15,932 bases of DNA, from positions 1 through 15,932 of the forward strand of contig JAHFHJ010000017.1 of NCBI GenBank assembly GCA_023246985.1, written 5' to 3'. How positions within the stretch are numbered: the stretch's first letter is position 1; the number at the start of each line of letters is the position of its first letter. A program made the position numbers and the translations under genes. Source of the stretch: Candidatus Omnitrophota bacterium. Its GTDB lineage: Bacteria > Omnitrophota > Omnitrophia > Omnitrophales > Aquincolibacteriaceae. Below, piece after piece: positions 1-7,093 of the stretch. The notes beneath the pieces are model-generated. The model had not been told where the DNA came from and searched no databases. It was given only the letters and a program-made list of their open reading frames with translations.

Positions 1-9
1 GGGTTGCCC

Positions 10-32
10 CAATTTCAACTTCGTTAAAATTG
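10..32. other. AT-rich hairpin just downstream of nrdR
   Basis: A 10-bp inverted repeat (CAATTTCAAC with GTTAAAATTG, one G·U pair) closes a 3-base loop 14 bases past the nrdR stop. No U tract follows on either strand, so it is not a canonical intrinsic terminator. It may protect the 3' end or be part of a terminator that extends beyond the window edge. Confidence 0.35.
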
Positions 33-45
33 ATAGGTATTGGGA

Positions 46-504
46 CTACTTCGGCTTCGCCAGAAGAAACTTCAGCTCTTTCATGAAGTGGCTCACATCC
101 TGGAAGTCACGGTAGACGCTCGCAAAACGCACATACGCCACTTGATCGATCTTCGCAAGCCGCTGCATAATGAATTCTCCGATGACGCGCGACGGAACCT
201 CCCGGTCGTATTTCTCGCGCACGGTCGTCTCAAGATCATCGGCGATCTTGTCCTGGGCCGCAAGCGGCACGGGGCGTTTCTCGCAGGCTTTGTACACCCC
301 GGCAAGAACCTTGGAACGCTCATAGGCCTCGCGGCGTTGGTCCTTTTTCACGACGAACATCGGAATTTCTTCAACGCGCTCGTAGGTTGTGAACCGTTTA
401 TGACACGCCGTGCACTCGCGACGGCGACGGACGACTTCCCCTTCATTCGCCGCGCGCGAATCGATCACCTTGTCCGAATCCTGTTTACAAAAAGGACAGC
501 GCAT
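46..504 (-). CDS. nrdR: NrdR, transcriptional repressor of ribonucleotide reductase genes
   Basis: The 152-residue product has the standard NrdR architecture. An N-terminal zinc ribbon is formed by two CxxC pairs (C3/C6 and C31/C34) with an arginine-rich stretch (VRRRRE) just before the second pair. An ATP-cone domain follows at about residues 49-139. The family senses ATP/dATP and represses nrd genes by binding NrdR boxes; that is family knowledge. The length is typical. The ATG at 504 lies 13 bases after the glyA stop and is preceded by a weak GAG ribosome site. The stop is TAG. It is the last gene seen in the train, so a dNTP-pool regulator sits at the tail of the purine operon. I saw no recognisable NrdR box in this window. 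The identification is very secure; cotranscription with glyA is inferred from spacing. Confidence 0.96.
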   Translation of the reverse strand: MRCPFCKQDSDKVIDSRAANEGEVVRRRRECTACHKRFTTYERVEEIPMFVVKKDQRREAYERSKVLAGVYKACEKRPVPLAAQDKIADDLETTVREKYDREVPSRVIGEFIMQRLAKIDQVAYVRFASVYRDFQDVSHFMKELKFLLAKPK

Positions 505-517
505 GAATACTCGTTTT

Positions 518-1783
518 TTATTGAAGTTCCGGATAAAGCGGGAACTTCGGGGTCAAGGCCTCGACCCGCGAGCGGACTTGGGCGAGATTCGCTTCATCCT
601 CCGGGGCCTTGAGCGTTTCATCGATAAGTTCCGCGATAAGCTCCATTTCCTTTTCTTTCATTCCGCGCGTGGTGATGGCCGGTGTTCCCAATCGCACTCC
701 GGAACCCTTGAAAGGCGATTCCTTGTCGAAGGGGATCATGTTCTTATTGACCGTGATCTTCACTTGATCCAAAAACTCCTGAACCTGTTTTCCGTTAAAC
801 CCCTTCACGGTCACATCCACGAGCATGAGATGATTATCCGTGCCGCCGGAAACGATTCTCCAACCCCGCGCGGCCATCGCGCTCGCGAGGGTCCTGGCGT
901 TCTTCACGATCTGCGCGCTATATTCCTTAAAATCCGGTTCGAGGGCTTCCTTCAAAGCAACCGCCTTGGCCGCAATCACATGCATCAGCGGTCCGCCCTG
1001 GATGCCCGGAAAAACCGCCAGATCGATCGCCTTGGCATATTTTTCTTTACAGAGGATCAGCCCCGCGCGGGGCCCCCGGAGCGTTTTATGCGTGGTGGTC
1101 GTTACGACGTCGGCATGCGGAATGGGACTCGGATGATGTCCGGTCGCCACAAGACCCGCGAAATGGGCCATATCGACCATCAACAAAGCCCCGACTTTGT
1201 CCGCGATCTCCCGGCCCCGCTTAAAATCAATGACCCGGGGATACGCCGACGCCCCCAACAGGATCATTTTGGGTTTGTGTTCTTTCGCGAGGCGTTCCAG
1301 TTCGTCATAATCGATCTGTTCGTTCTTCGGGCTCACGCCGTAAGGAATGATCGTGTAGAACTTGCCGGAATAATTCATCTTGTGGCCATGCGATAAATGG
1401 CCGCCATGCGTCAGGTCCATGCCGAGGATTTTGTCCCCCGGCTCGAGCAAAGCCATAAAAACGGCGATGTTCGCCGAGGTTCCGCTATGAGGCTGGACAT
1501 TCGCGTGCTCCGCGCCAAAAAGTTGCTTCGCGCGGTCGATCGCGAGCCGTTCCACCACATCCACATTTTCGCAGCCGCCGTACCATCGCTTGCCCGGATA
1601 ACCTTCCGCATACTTATTGGTCAGAACCGACCCCATCGCCTCAAGCACCGCAAGCGACGTGAAATTCTCGCTCGCGATCAGCTCGATATTCTCATTCTGC
1701 CGGCGGACCTCCGCGCGAATCGCTTTATAAATATCGGGGTCGGATTTTTTGAGCCGCGTCTGGTCAATGATGCTTTTGCTCAT
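518..1783 (-). CDS. glyA: Serine hydroxymethyltransferase
   Basis: This PLP enzyme converts serine and tetrahydrofolate to glycine and 5,10-methylene-THF in the cytosol. The 421-residue protein shows the family core: ELIASEN near residues 34-40, YAEGYPGKRWYGG near 58-70, and the PLP-lysine motif TTTTHKTLRGPR with the Schiff-base lysine at about K233. The ATG at 1783 gives the normal distance from the N-terminus to ELIASEN and overlaps the end of rpiB by 20 bases, with AGGA close upstream. An in-frame ATG at 1813 has an AAAGGGG ribosome site at better spacing and would add 10 residues; either start could be used. Its place here makes sense, because purine synthesis uses glycine (PurD) and folate one-carbon units. 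It is 13 bases from nrdR. Confidence 0.96.
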   Translation of the reverse strand: MSKSIIDQTRLKKSDPDIYKAIRAEVRRQNENIELIASENFTSLAVLEAMGSVLTNKYAEGYPGKRWYGGCENVDVVERLAIDRAKQLFGAEHANVQPHSGTSANIAVFMALLEPGDKILGMDLTHGGHLSHGHKMNYSGKFYTIIPYGVSPKNEQIDYDELERLAKEHKPKMILLGASAYPRVIDFKRGREIADKVGALLMVDMAHFAGLVATGHHPSPIPHADVVTTTTHKTLRGPRAGLILCKEKYAKAIDLAVFPGIQGGPLMHVIAAKAVALKEALEPDFKEYSAQIVKNARTLASAMAARGWRIVSGGTDNHLMLVDVTVKGFNGKQVQEFLDQVKITVNKNMIPFDKESPFKGSGVRLGTPAITTRGMKEKEMELIAELIDETLKAPEDEANLAQVRSRVEALTPKFPLYPELQ

Positions 1784-2219
1784 AAGTCCTAATTTTTTTA
1801 ATACGGATTTCATGACGTCCCCTTTCAAAAGGCGTGTTGAGCCAGGTATCCACGAGCGGAAAAACAATGTCCCGGGGCAAAAACCCGGCGCCCAGGATCA
1901 GCATGTTGGAATCATTATGGCATCGCGAGAGACGCGCCTGCTCGATATTCTGGCAAAGCGCCGCGCGGACCCCGTCGACCTTATTGGCCGCGATCGCGCT
2001 CCCGATCCCGGTGTAGCAGATCCCGATCGCCCGGTGACATTCCTTGCTCGCTACTTTTTCCGCCGCGGCAAAAATAAAATCCGGGTAATCACAGGACTCT
2101 TCGGAAAAAGCGCCGCAATCGATCACGTCGAAATTCTTGTTCTTGAGGAACTCGATCAAAACGTTCTTGAGTTGGATGCCGCGGTGATCGGTCGCGATCG
2201 CGATCTTGGGTTTCATCAT
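1764..2219 (-). CDS. rpiB: Ribose-5-phosphate isomerase B (RpiB/LacAB family)
   Basis: RpiB interconverts ribose-5-phosphate and ribulose-5-phosphate and so feeds PRPP synthesis. The 151-residue product begins with the family signature IAIATDHRG (D11, H12). It has the catalytic-cysteine loop ICYTGIGSAIAANK with C68, and HNDSNMLILGAG with H101. The usual loop is CGTGIG, so the tyrosine after C68 is a mild variant. The length is standard. Two ATGs in tandem (2219 and 2216) are both possible starts; the second gives the more typical MKPKIAIATD. Upstream Shine-Dalgarno pairing is weak. The 3' end overlaps glyA, and 21 bases separate it from the upstream Sua5-phosphatase gene. The assignment to RpiB rather than a LacA/LacB subunit rests on its context and motifs. 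Confidence 0.94.
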   Translation of the reverse strand: MMKPKIAIATDHRGIQLKNVLIEFLKNKNFDVIDCGAFSEESCDYPDFIFAAAEKVASKECHRAIGICYTGIGSAIAANKVDGVRAALCQNIEQARLSRCHNDSNMLILGAGFLPRDIVFPLVDTWLNTPFERGRHEIRIKKIRTYEQKHH

Positions 2220-2240
2220 AATCTTTTTCGCCTTTTCAGG

Positions 2241-3308
2241 TTAATCCAGTTGAAGGATCCGGTCCATGTGGTGTTTCATTTTCTTTTCGATATCAAGCAG
2301 GGTCTTCTCGTAAACGTTCATTCCCATCCCGACCGGATCTTCCACGCTCAGCGTGATCAGCTTTCCTTTCACGGACGGCAACATTTGAGCAATATCCTCC
2401 GCGTGCCGCGATGTCATCACCAAAACAAGATCGGAACTCCAAAAATCCCCTTTTCGGCAAGCATGGCTTCGAAATTTCCCAAGATCGATATCGTGGTTTC
2501 GCATCACGAACTCCGCCTCGGGCGCGCAGGGCAACCCATCCCGGGCGCCCGTACCGCACGAAATGACCTCGATCTCGGCCGACAGTTCCCTTTTCTCGAT
2601 CTCGCGCTTAAGCCACCCCTCCGCCATCGGCGAACGGCAGGAATTCCCCGTACAAACGAGCAACACGCGCTTGCGAGGACACTTCCCGGATTGGATCTTT
2701 TCGACGGCTTTTTCAACCTCAGCGCCATGCGCTCCCTTGCGAAGGATCACAGGCGCCTCTTCAGTCAGATCCACGATCGTTGAGTCAAGCATCAGGTCGG
2801 TTTTCCCGCCATCGATCAGCCGGTCAAAAGAGCCTTGCAATTGTTCGGCCACCTGGTGGGCCGTATGCGGCGACGGTTGGCCGCTTTTATTCGCGCTCGT
2901 CGCGACCAGCGGTTCTCCCACCTCCTGAATCAAAGCGATCGCGATCTTGTTCTTCGGGAACCGTATTCCGATCTTATGCCCGCCTAAGTCCGGAACCACC
3001 AAAGTCACCGGCCCCGGCCAGAACTGCCGCGCCAGCGCGCGCACCAGCGGCGTCTTTTGGACCTTCAACTTATCGAGCATCGCCCAATCACTGACGTGAT
3101 AAGTAAAAGGTTTCTTATCCGAACGCCCCTTGATCTCACAAAGCTTCTTTTCGATCCCCGGCGCGCCCATGCGTCCGCCGATTCCGTAAACGGTTTCCGT
3201 GGGAAACGCGATCACTTTGCCTTCTTTACAGGCGTTCGCCACTTCCCGGATTCGCGCCATGTCAGGATCATGCGCGTCAATCTTAATCACTCCGGCCGTT
3301 CCCGTCAC
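2241..3308 (-). CDS. Fusion of Sua5/YrdC/TsaC-type threonylcarbamoyl-AMP synthase with a low-molecular-weight (YwlE-like) protein phosphatase
   Basis: This is a two-domain protein of 355 residues. Residues 10-205 are a YrdC domain: PTETVYG at 36-42, IKGRSDKKP at 59-67 with the K/R substrate-binding pair, TSANKSG at 137-143, and DSTIVD at 175-180. Such domains make threonylcarbamoyl-AMP for tRNA t6A37. Residues 213-352 are a low-molecular-weight phosphatase domain with the CX5R P-loop (C219 to R225, reading CTGNSCRSPMAE) and the general-acid DP motif at about D324. The P-loop resembles the B. subtilis arginine phosphatase YwlE (CTGNTCR), with Ser in place of the Thr that governs phosphoarginine specificity, rather than classic tyrosine phosphatases. 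The order Sua5, YwlE-like, RpiB, GlyA matches B. subtilis, where the first two are separate genes. The start is a GTG at 3308 with GGAGG 13 bases upstream. The domain calls are firm; the phosphatase substrate is inferred. Confidence 0.92.
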   Translation of the reverse strand: MTGTAGVIKIDAHDPDMARIREVANACKEGKVIAFPTETVYGIGGRMGAPGIEKKLCEIKGRSDKKPFTYHVSDWAMLDKLKVQKTPLVRALARQFWPGPVTLVVPDLGGHKIGIRFPKNKIAIALIQEVGEPLVATSANKSGQPSPHTAHQVAEQLQGSFDRLIDGGKTDLMLDSTIVDLTEEAPVILRKGAHGAEVEKAVEKIQSGKCPRKRVLLVCTGNSCRSPMAEGWLKREIEKRELSAEIEVISCGTGARDGLPCAPEAEFVMRNHDIDLGKFRSHACRKGDFWSSDLVLVMTSRHAEDIAQMLPSVKGKLITLSVEDPVGMGMNVYEKTLLDIEKKMKHHMDRILQLD

Positions 3309-3340
3309 GATTTTCTCAAAGCCTCCGTGTGCCGCCCCAT

Positions 3341-3844
3341 TTACTTTCGGATCTTCTCCTGCAATCTTTGATTCTTTTCCTGACAGCTTTTGGCCATGGC
3401 ACTTTTGTATTTCGCAAGCTTTTCGACCAGCTTCGCGTCCGAAAGCGCGAGGATCTGAACCGCGAGCAACCCCGCATTTTTCGCGCCCGATTTTCCGACC
3501 GCGACGGTCGCCACAGGGACCCCCGCGGGCATCTGGACCGTCGCGAGAAGCGCGTCCATGCCGTTCAACGCCGTCGCCGCGAGAGGGATCCCGATCACGG
3601 GAAGCGTCGTGTTCGCCGCAATCGCGCCTGCAAGATGCGCGGCGGCCCCCGCTCCGGCAATGATCACTTTTTTCCCTTCTTGGGCCGCGTTCGCGGAAAA
3701 TTTAGCGACAAGATCCGGCGTCCGGTGCGCCGACATCACCTGCATCTCGTAGGACACGCCGAAATCCTTGAGCACGTCGGCGCACTCTTGCATCACTTCC
3801 AGGTCTGAATCACTTCCCATCACGATCGAAACGAGCTTCGTCAT
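3341..3844 (-). CDS. purE: N5-carboxyaminoimidazole ribonucleotide mutase (PurE, class I type)
   Basis: PurE moves the carboxylate from N5-CAIR to C4, giving CAIR. The 167-residue product has MGSDSD at 9-14, the catalytic SAHRTPD with H40, the GAGAAAHLAG glycine-rich loop near 64-73 and VGKSGAKNA near 117-124. The SAHRTP form is that of class I enzymes, which act after PurK. No purK is present in this window, so it should lie elsewhere. The chosen ATG at 3844 overlaps the purD stop as ATGA and follows GGAGG at 7-base spacing. A longer reading to 3892 would overlap purD by 50 bases and lacks family support. The C-terminal tail after about residue 150 is lysine-rich. Confidence 0.96.
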   Translation of the reverse strand: MTKLVSIVMGSDSDLEVMQECADVLKDFGVSYEMQVMSAHRTPDLVAKFSANAAQEGKKVIIAGAGAAAHLAGAIAANTTLPVIGIPLAATALNGMDALLATVQMPAGVPVATVAVGKSGAKNAGLLAVQILALSDAKLVEKLAKYKSAMAKSCQEKNQRLQEKIRK

Positions 3845-5121
3845 CGTAATACCTCCATGGCCTTGGGGCCGATGTCGCGGCGGCAAAAACAACCTTCGAA
3901 ATGAATGCCGGAGATCACTTGATAAACACGGTCATGCGCGGCCTTCAGCGTATCTCCCCACGCGGTTACGGCTAACACGCGACCTCCGTCCGTTACGACC
4001 TCTTGTCGCGCGTTAAGCGCGGTGCCGGCGTGAAAAACCGCCACATCGTCTTGCCCTTTCACGGCTTCAAGCCCGCGGATCGGAAAACCTTTTTCATAAG
4101 TCCCCGGATAACCGCCCGAGACCATCACGACCGTGAGGCATGCTTTGTCGTGCCATTCAAGGGTTTCTGTCTCAAGACGCCCGCCGGCGATTTGCATCAA
4201 AACAGGCAGAAGATCGGAACGCAAACGCGGCAGGATCACCTCCGTCTCAGGATCCCCGAACCGACAATTATATTCCAACACGAACGGCCCATCCTTGGTC
4301 ATCATGATCCCCGCGTAAAGCACGCCATGATACGGCCTCCCGTCCCGGGCCATTCCCTCAAGGATCGGACGCACCGCGATATCAATGATGGCCCCGATCT
4401 CTTGTTCGGGGATCTTCATGCTGGGCGAAAAAGCGCCCATCCCCCCCGTATTCGGCCCGCGATCATGATCATAGACCCGTTTGTGGTCCCGAGCGCTTGC
4501 AAGCGGGAGGATCTTCTTTCCATCCGTCAGCACGAGGATTGAAAGCTCTTCGCCTTCCAGCTTCTTTTCGATCACGACTTTGGAACCGGCCTCGCCGAAA
4601 AGTTTTTCTTCCATCATTTGTCCGAGTGTCGCGACCGCCTGCTCGGCGCTATCGCAGATCACCACGCCCTTGCCCGCGGCAAGCCCGTCCGCCTTGATCA
4701 CGGCGGGCATCTCGGCTTCGATCACGTAATGTTTGGCTTCTTTAACGTGGGTAAAGACCTCGTAGGCCGCGGTCGGCACGCCGTACTTGGTCATCATTTC
4801 CTTCGAGAATGCCTTACTGCCTTCCAAAAGCGCCGTATCCCGGGTCGGACCGAACACCTTCAAACCTTGGGAGTGGAATTTGTCCCAGATCCCGGCCACA
4901 AGCGGCGCTTCGGGCCCGACAAGAGTCAGATCGATTTTTTCGCGAAGCGCGAATGCCAGAAGTCCGTCGATATCATGAGCTGGGATCGCGACGCATTCCG
5001 CGTGTTGGGCGATCCCCGCGTTTCCCGGCGCCGCGTAAAGCTTGGTCAGAAGCGGGCTTTGGGCGAGCTTCCACGCAAGCGCGTGTTCCCTGCCGCCGGA
5101 ACCCACCAAAAGAACTTTCAT
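3841..5121 (-). CDS. purD: Phosphoribosylamine–glycine ligase (GAR synthetase)
   Basis: This ATP-grasp enzyme joins glycine to 5-phosphoribosylamine, the second step of the pathway. The 426-residue product begins with MKVLLVGSGGREHALAWKL. It shows VGPEAPLVAG near residues 68-77, the ATP-grasp segment AVIKADGLAAGKGV near 140-153, the signature RDHKRVYDHDRGPNTGGMGA in the middle and EYNCRFGDPETE near 285-296, which is the metal and substrate region. The length is normal for a monofunctional enzyme. The ATG at 5121 follows AGGGAGG about 11 bases upstream. It is separated from the BRO pseudogene by a 94-base spacer with a perfect palindrome. It overlaps purE by ATGA. Confidence 0.97.
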   Translation of the reverse strand: MKVLLVGSGGREHALAWKLAQSPLLTKLYAAPGNAGIAQHAECVAIPAHDIDGLLAFALREKIDLTLVGPEAPLVAGIWDKFHSQGLKVFGPTRDTALLEGSKAFSKEMMTKYGVPTAAYEVFTHVKEAKHYVIEAEMPAVIKADGLAAGKGVVICDSAEQAVATLGQMMEEKLFGEAGSKVVIEKKLEGEELSILVLTDGKKILPLASARDHKRVYDHDRGPNTGGMGAFSPSMKIPEQEIGAIIDIAVRPILEGMARDGRPYHGVLYAGIMMTKDGPFVLEYNCRFGDPETEVILPRLRSDLLPVLMQIAGGRLETETLEWHDKACLTVVMVSGGYPGTYEKGFPIRGLEAVKGQDDVAVFHAGTALNARQEVVTDGGRVLAVTAWGDTLKAAHDRVYQVISGIHFEGCFCRRDIGPKAMEVLR

Positions 5122-5183
5122 CCCGTTAGCAACCTCCCTGTGAAAACCGGTGAAATGCGCCCGATCTTGCCCTACACCCGATT

Positions 5184-5198
5184 CCAGACCGGGTCTGG
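5184..5198. promoter_or_regulatory. Perfect 15-bp palindrome upstream of purD
   Basis: CCAGACC and GGTCTGG face each other across one central base in the 94-base spacer between the BRO pseudogene and purD. It lies 63 bases before the purD start codon. As DNA it could be an operator; as RNA the tight centre leaves about 5 bp of stem. No U tract follows, and I found no convincing internal promoter. The function is unknown. Confidence 0.35.
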
Positions 5199-5215
5199 CA
5201 TGGGGTATAAATCTT

Positions 5216-6077
5216 TCATTCGATTTCGAATAATTTTTGATTTTGCGGTAACTTTAAATAATTTTTTTGGGTGATCACTTTTTTGCCGCTTTTGCGCTCA
5301 AGCTCTTGTCTCGCGTTGCCCGCGACTGTGCCGCCTTCAAGTGCGGCTTGCCTGTTCTCGCCAAACCCTTGAGCGTCCCTACTGACGGCAATCTCTTTGG
5401 TTGATGCTTTTCCGAGCATTGAAAATATAAGTTCCAGATCGACCATGTGATCCCGGAGGTTTTCCCGTTTGAGCCCTTTATGTTTCTTGTGGGCGGAGGG
5501 CGTCAAGCCAAATGTCGCCTTCGAAATTTCTGCGGTCAGAATTTCATATTCCTTTTGTTGTCTGATCCCGCGTTGTTTCCACTGATCCGTGAGCTCCTCG
5601 CGTATCGCGATTCCGCGCATCCGCTTTTCAATCCAGTCATCGCTATAGCCTTTTGCCTTATAGAGTGCCCGTGTTCTTTTCGTGGCAAGTTCGGGATTTT
5701 CGATCTCCTGGATCCGCTCGTAGCCAACCCGGGACAGCCATCGCTTGAACGGCTCTGCCTTGGGAGATGAAAATGGATTGAATCATGCGAAAAATGCCTT
5801 CCGTATTGGCACAGTTGAGTTTTTGGACGCCCCCGGCGATTTTCACAGGAAGGGGGGTGGCAATTTGCCCCCACCCTTTAGAAAGCTCCGGGTCTCTTCG
5901 GCGCATATCTTTGATATAGCCGTCCGGTTGAACGGAATCTGTCAACGCGGCCACAACATCCACAATCACGAACCACCACTCGTTATTATGGATGATTTTT
6001 CTGATTTCGCGTTTCCTGAAAATCGCGATCCTGGTTGTCGTTATTTCCTTGTTCATATTTCCCCGGTTTGAACTCAT
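5216..6077 (-). pseudogene. BRO-family (Bro-N, phage antirepressor-like) gene with a single-base frameshift
   Basis: Two pieces in adjacent frames make one gene. The N-terminal piece (from the ATG at 6077 or 6056) reads EIRKIIHNNEWWFVIVDVV, then LNCANTEGIFRMIQSI, typical of the Bro-N domain. The C-terminal piece reads RMRGIAIREELTDQWKQRG, ILTAEISKATFGLTP and LRDHMVDLELIFSMLGKAST, as in bacterial BRO proteins. Removing one base from the A4 run at 5770-5773 (plus strand) joins them without any stop, through SPKAEPFKRW and ERIQEIENPELATKRTRALY, into about 279-286 residues. As given, the first frame ends near 5658. The gene starts in an ATGA overlap with the purM stop (6077); the ATG at 6056 has GGGGA just upstream and a more family-like N-terminus. 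Bases look more AT-rich than in its neighbours. The biological role of chromosomal BRO proteins is not established. The cause could be a real mutation or an assembly error. Confidence 0.88.
5218..5231. repeat. 14-bp AT-rich palindrome at the 3' end of the BRO gene
   Basis: ATTCGA and TCGAAT flank two central bases and overlap the first base of the BRO stop codon. Together with the palindrome at 5184-5198 it marks the BRO/purD boundary. It could be chance, a weak 3' structure or a scar; there is no terminator U tract. Confidence 0.25.
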
Positions 6078-7093
6078 GCGATGGTGACTCCGATCTCTTT
6101 TGTGATTTTCCCGATTGCCCAGGAATTCAGTTTGGAAGCTTTCAGAATCTTTTGGGCGGCGCCCCCATGACGCTTCTCAAGGATCACGACCATCCCGATC
6201 CCCATGTTGAAGGTCTTGTGCATTTCACGCTCGGAAATGCCTCCGGATTTTTGCGCGATGCGGAAGATCTCCGGAACTTTCCATGAATCACGATTCACGC
6301 GGGCGCCGAGGCCTTTCGGGATCACGCGAGGCAGATTGTCATAGAAACCGCCTCCCGTGATATGGACGATGCCTCGGACCGCGATTTTTTTCACAAGCGC
6401 CAGCACCGGTTTTACATAGATGAGGGTCGGCGTCAAAAGTCTTCGGCCCAGAGGTCCGCTCAATTCTTTTTCGGAAAAAATCTTGCGTATCAGCGAATAC
6501 CCGTTCGAATGGAACCCTGAGGATTGAATTCCAAGAAGGATATCCCCGGCTTTGATCTTCTTTCCCGTCACAACCTTTTTGCGGTCCACCGCGCCGACCG
6601 AAAATCCCGCGACGTCGTATTGCGCCGCAAGCGCTTTCTTTTTATCGGAATAAAAACCGGGCATGATCGCCGTCTCACCGCCCGCGAGCGCGCACCCGGC
6701 CCGACGGCAACCCTCGGTGATCCCTTTAAGAACCTCTTCGATCACGCGCGTCTGGAATTTTCCGGCGGCATAATAATCGAGAAAAAAAAGCGGACGCGCG
6801 CCGGAAGTGATCAGATCGTTCACGCACATCGCCACAAGATCGATCCCGATTGTGTCGTGTTTGCCGAGCAGGCGCGCGAGCTCTAATTTGGTCCCCACGC
6901 CGTCCGTGGAAGCCACAAGAAGAGGATCCTTGATGCCGGCCTTCCGGAGATCAAAAAGAGAAGCAAACCCGAGCATATCACCGCAGACGCCCGGAACGCG
7001 AGTTGAGCGAATCCATCCCGCAATCTTCCGGTTATACGCGGGATCCCCTTTCAGATGCGGCACTCCCGCCTTTTCATAGGTCCAGGCGCTCAT
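6074..7093 (-). CDS. purM: Phosphoribosylformylglycinamidine cyclo-ligase (AIR synthetase)
   Basis: PurM closes the imidazole ring, converting FGAM and ATP to AIR. The 339-residue product has the family series in order: SAWTYEKAGV at the start, LVASTDGVGTKLELA, IGIDLVAMCVNDLITSGARP, ALAGGETAIMPGFY, GIQSSGFHSNGYSLIRKIF, HITGGGFYDNLPRVIPKGLGA and a late MGIGMVVI. The length is typical. The ATG at 7093 overlaps the purF stop as ATGA. A TTG at 7105 in the same frame has GGAG about 11 bases upstream and is the alternative. The stop codon overlaps the possible BRO start as ATGA, so whatever inserted the BRO gene kept the coupled junction. The C-terminus is complete. Confidence 0.97.
   Translation of the reverse strand: MSAWTYEKAGVPHLKGDPAYNRKIAGWIRSTRVPGVCGDMLGFASLFDLRKAGIKDPLLVASTDGVGTKLELARLLGKHDTIGIDLVAMCVNDLITSGARPLFFLDYYAAGKFQTRVIEEVLKGITEGCRRAGCALAGGETAIMPGFYSDKKKALAAQYDVAGFSVGAVDRKKVVTGKKIKAGDILLGIQSSGFHSNGYSLIRKIFSEKELSGPLGRRLLTPTLIYVKPVLALVKKIAVRGIVHITGGGFYDNLPRVIPKGLGARVNRDSWKVPEIFRIAQKSGGISEREMHKTFNMGIGMVVILEKRHGGAAQKILKASKLNSWAIGKITKEIGVTIA

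Noticed and set aside
410..1396. Long plus-strand ORF opposite glyA
   Set aside because: It is antisense to a clear glyA. Its translation is rich in Arg/His with no family resemblance, typical of a shadow frame in GC-rich sequence.
1749..2783. Plus-strand ORF of 344 codons
   Set aside because: It crosses rpiB and the Sua5 fusion on the opposite strand and shows no recognisable motifs.
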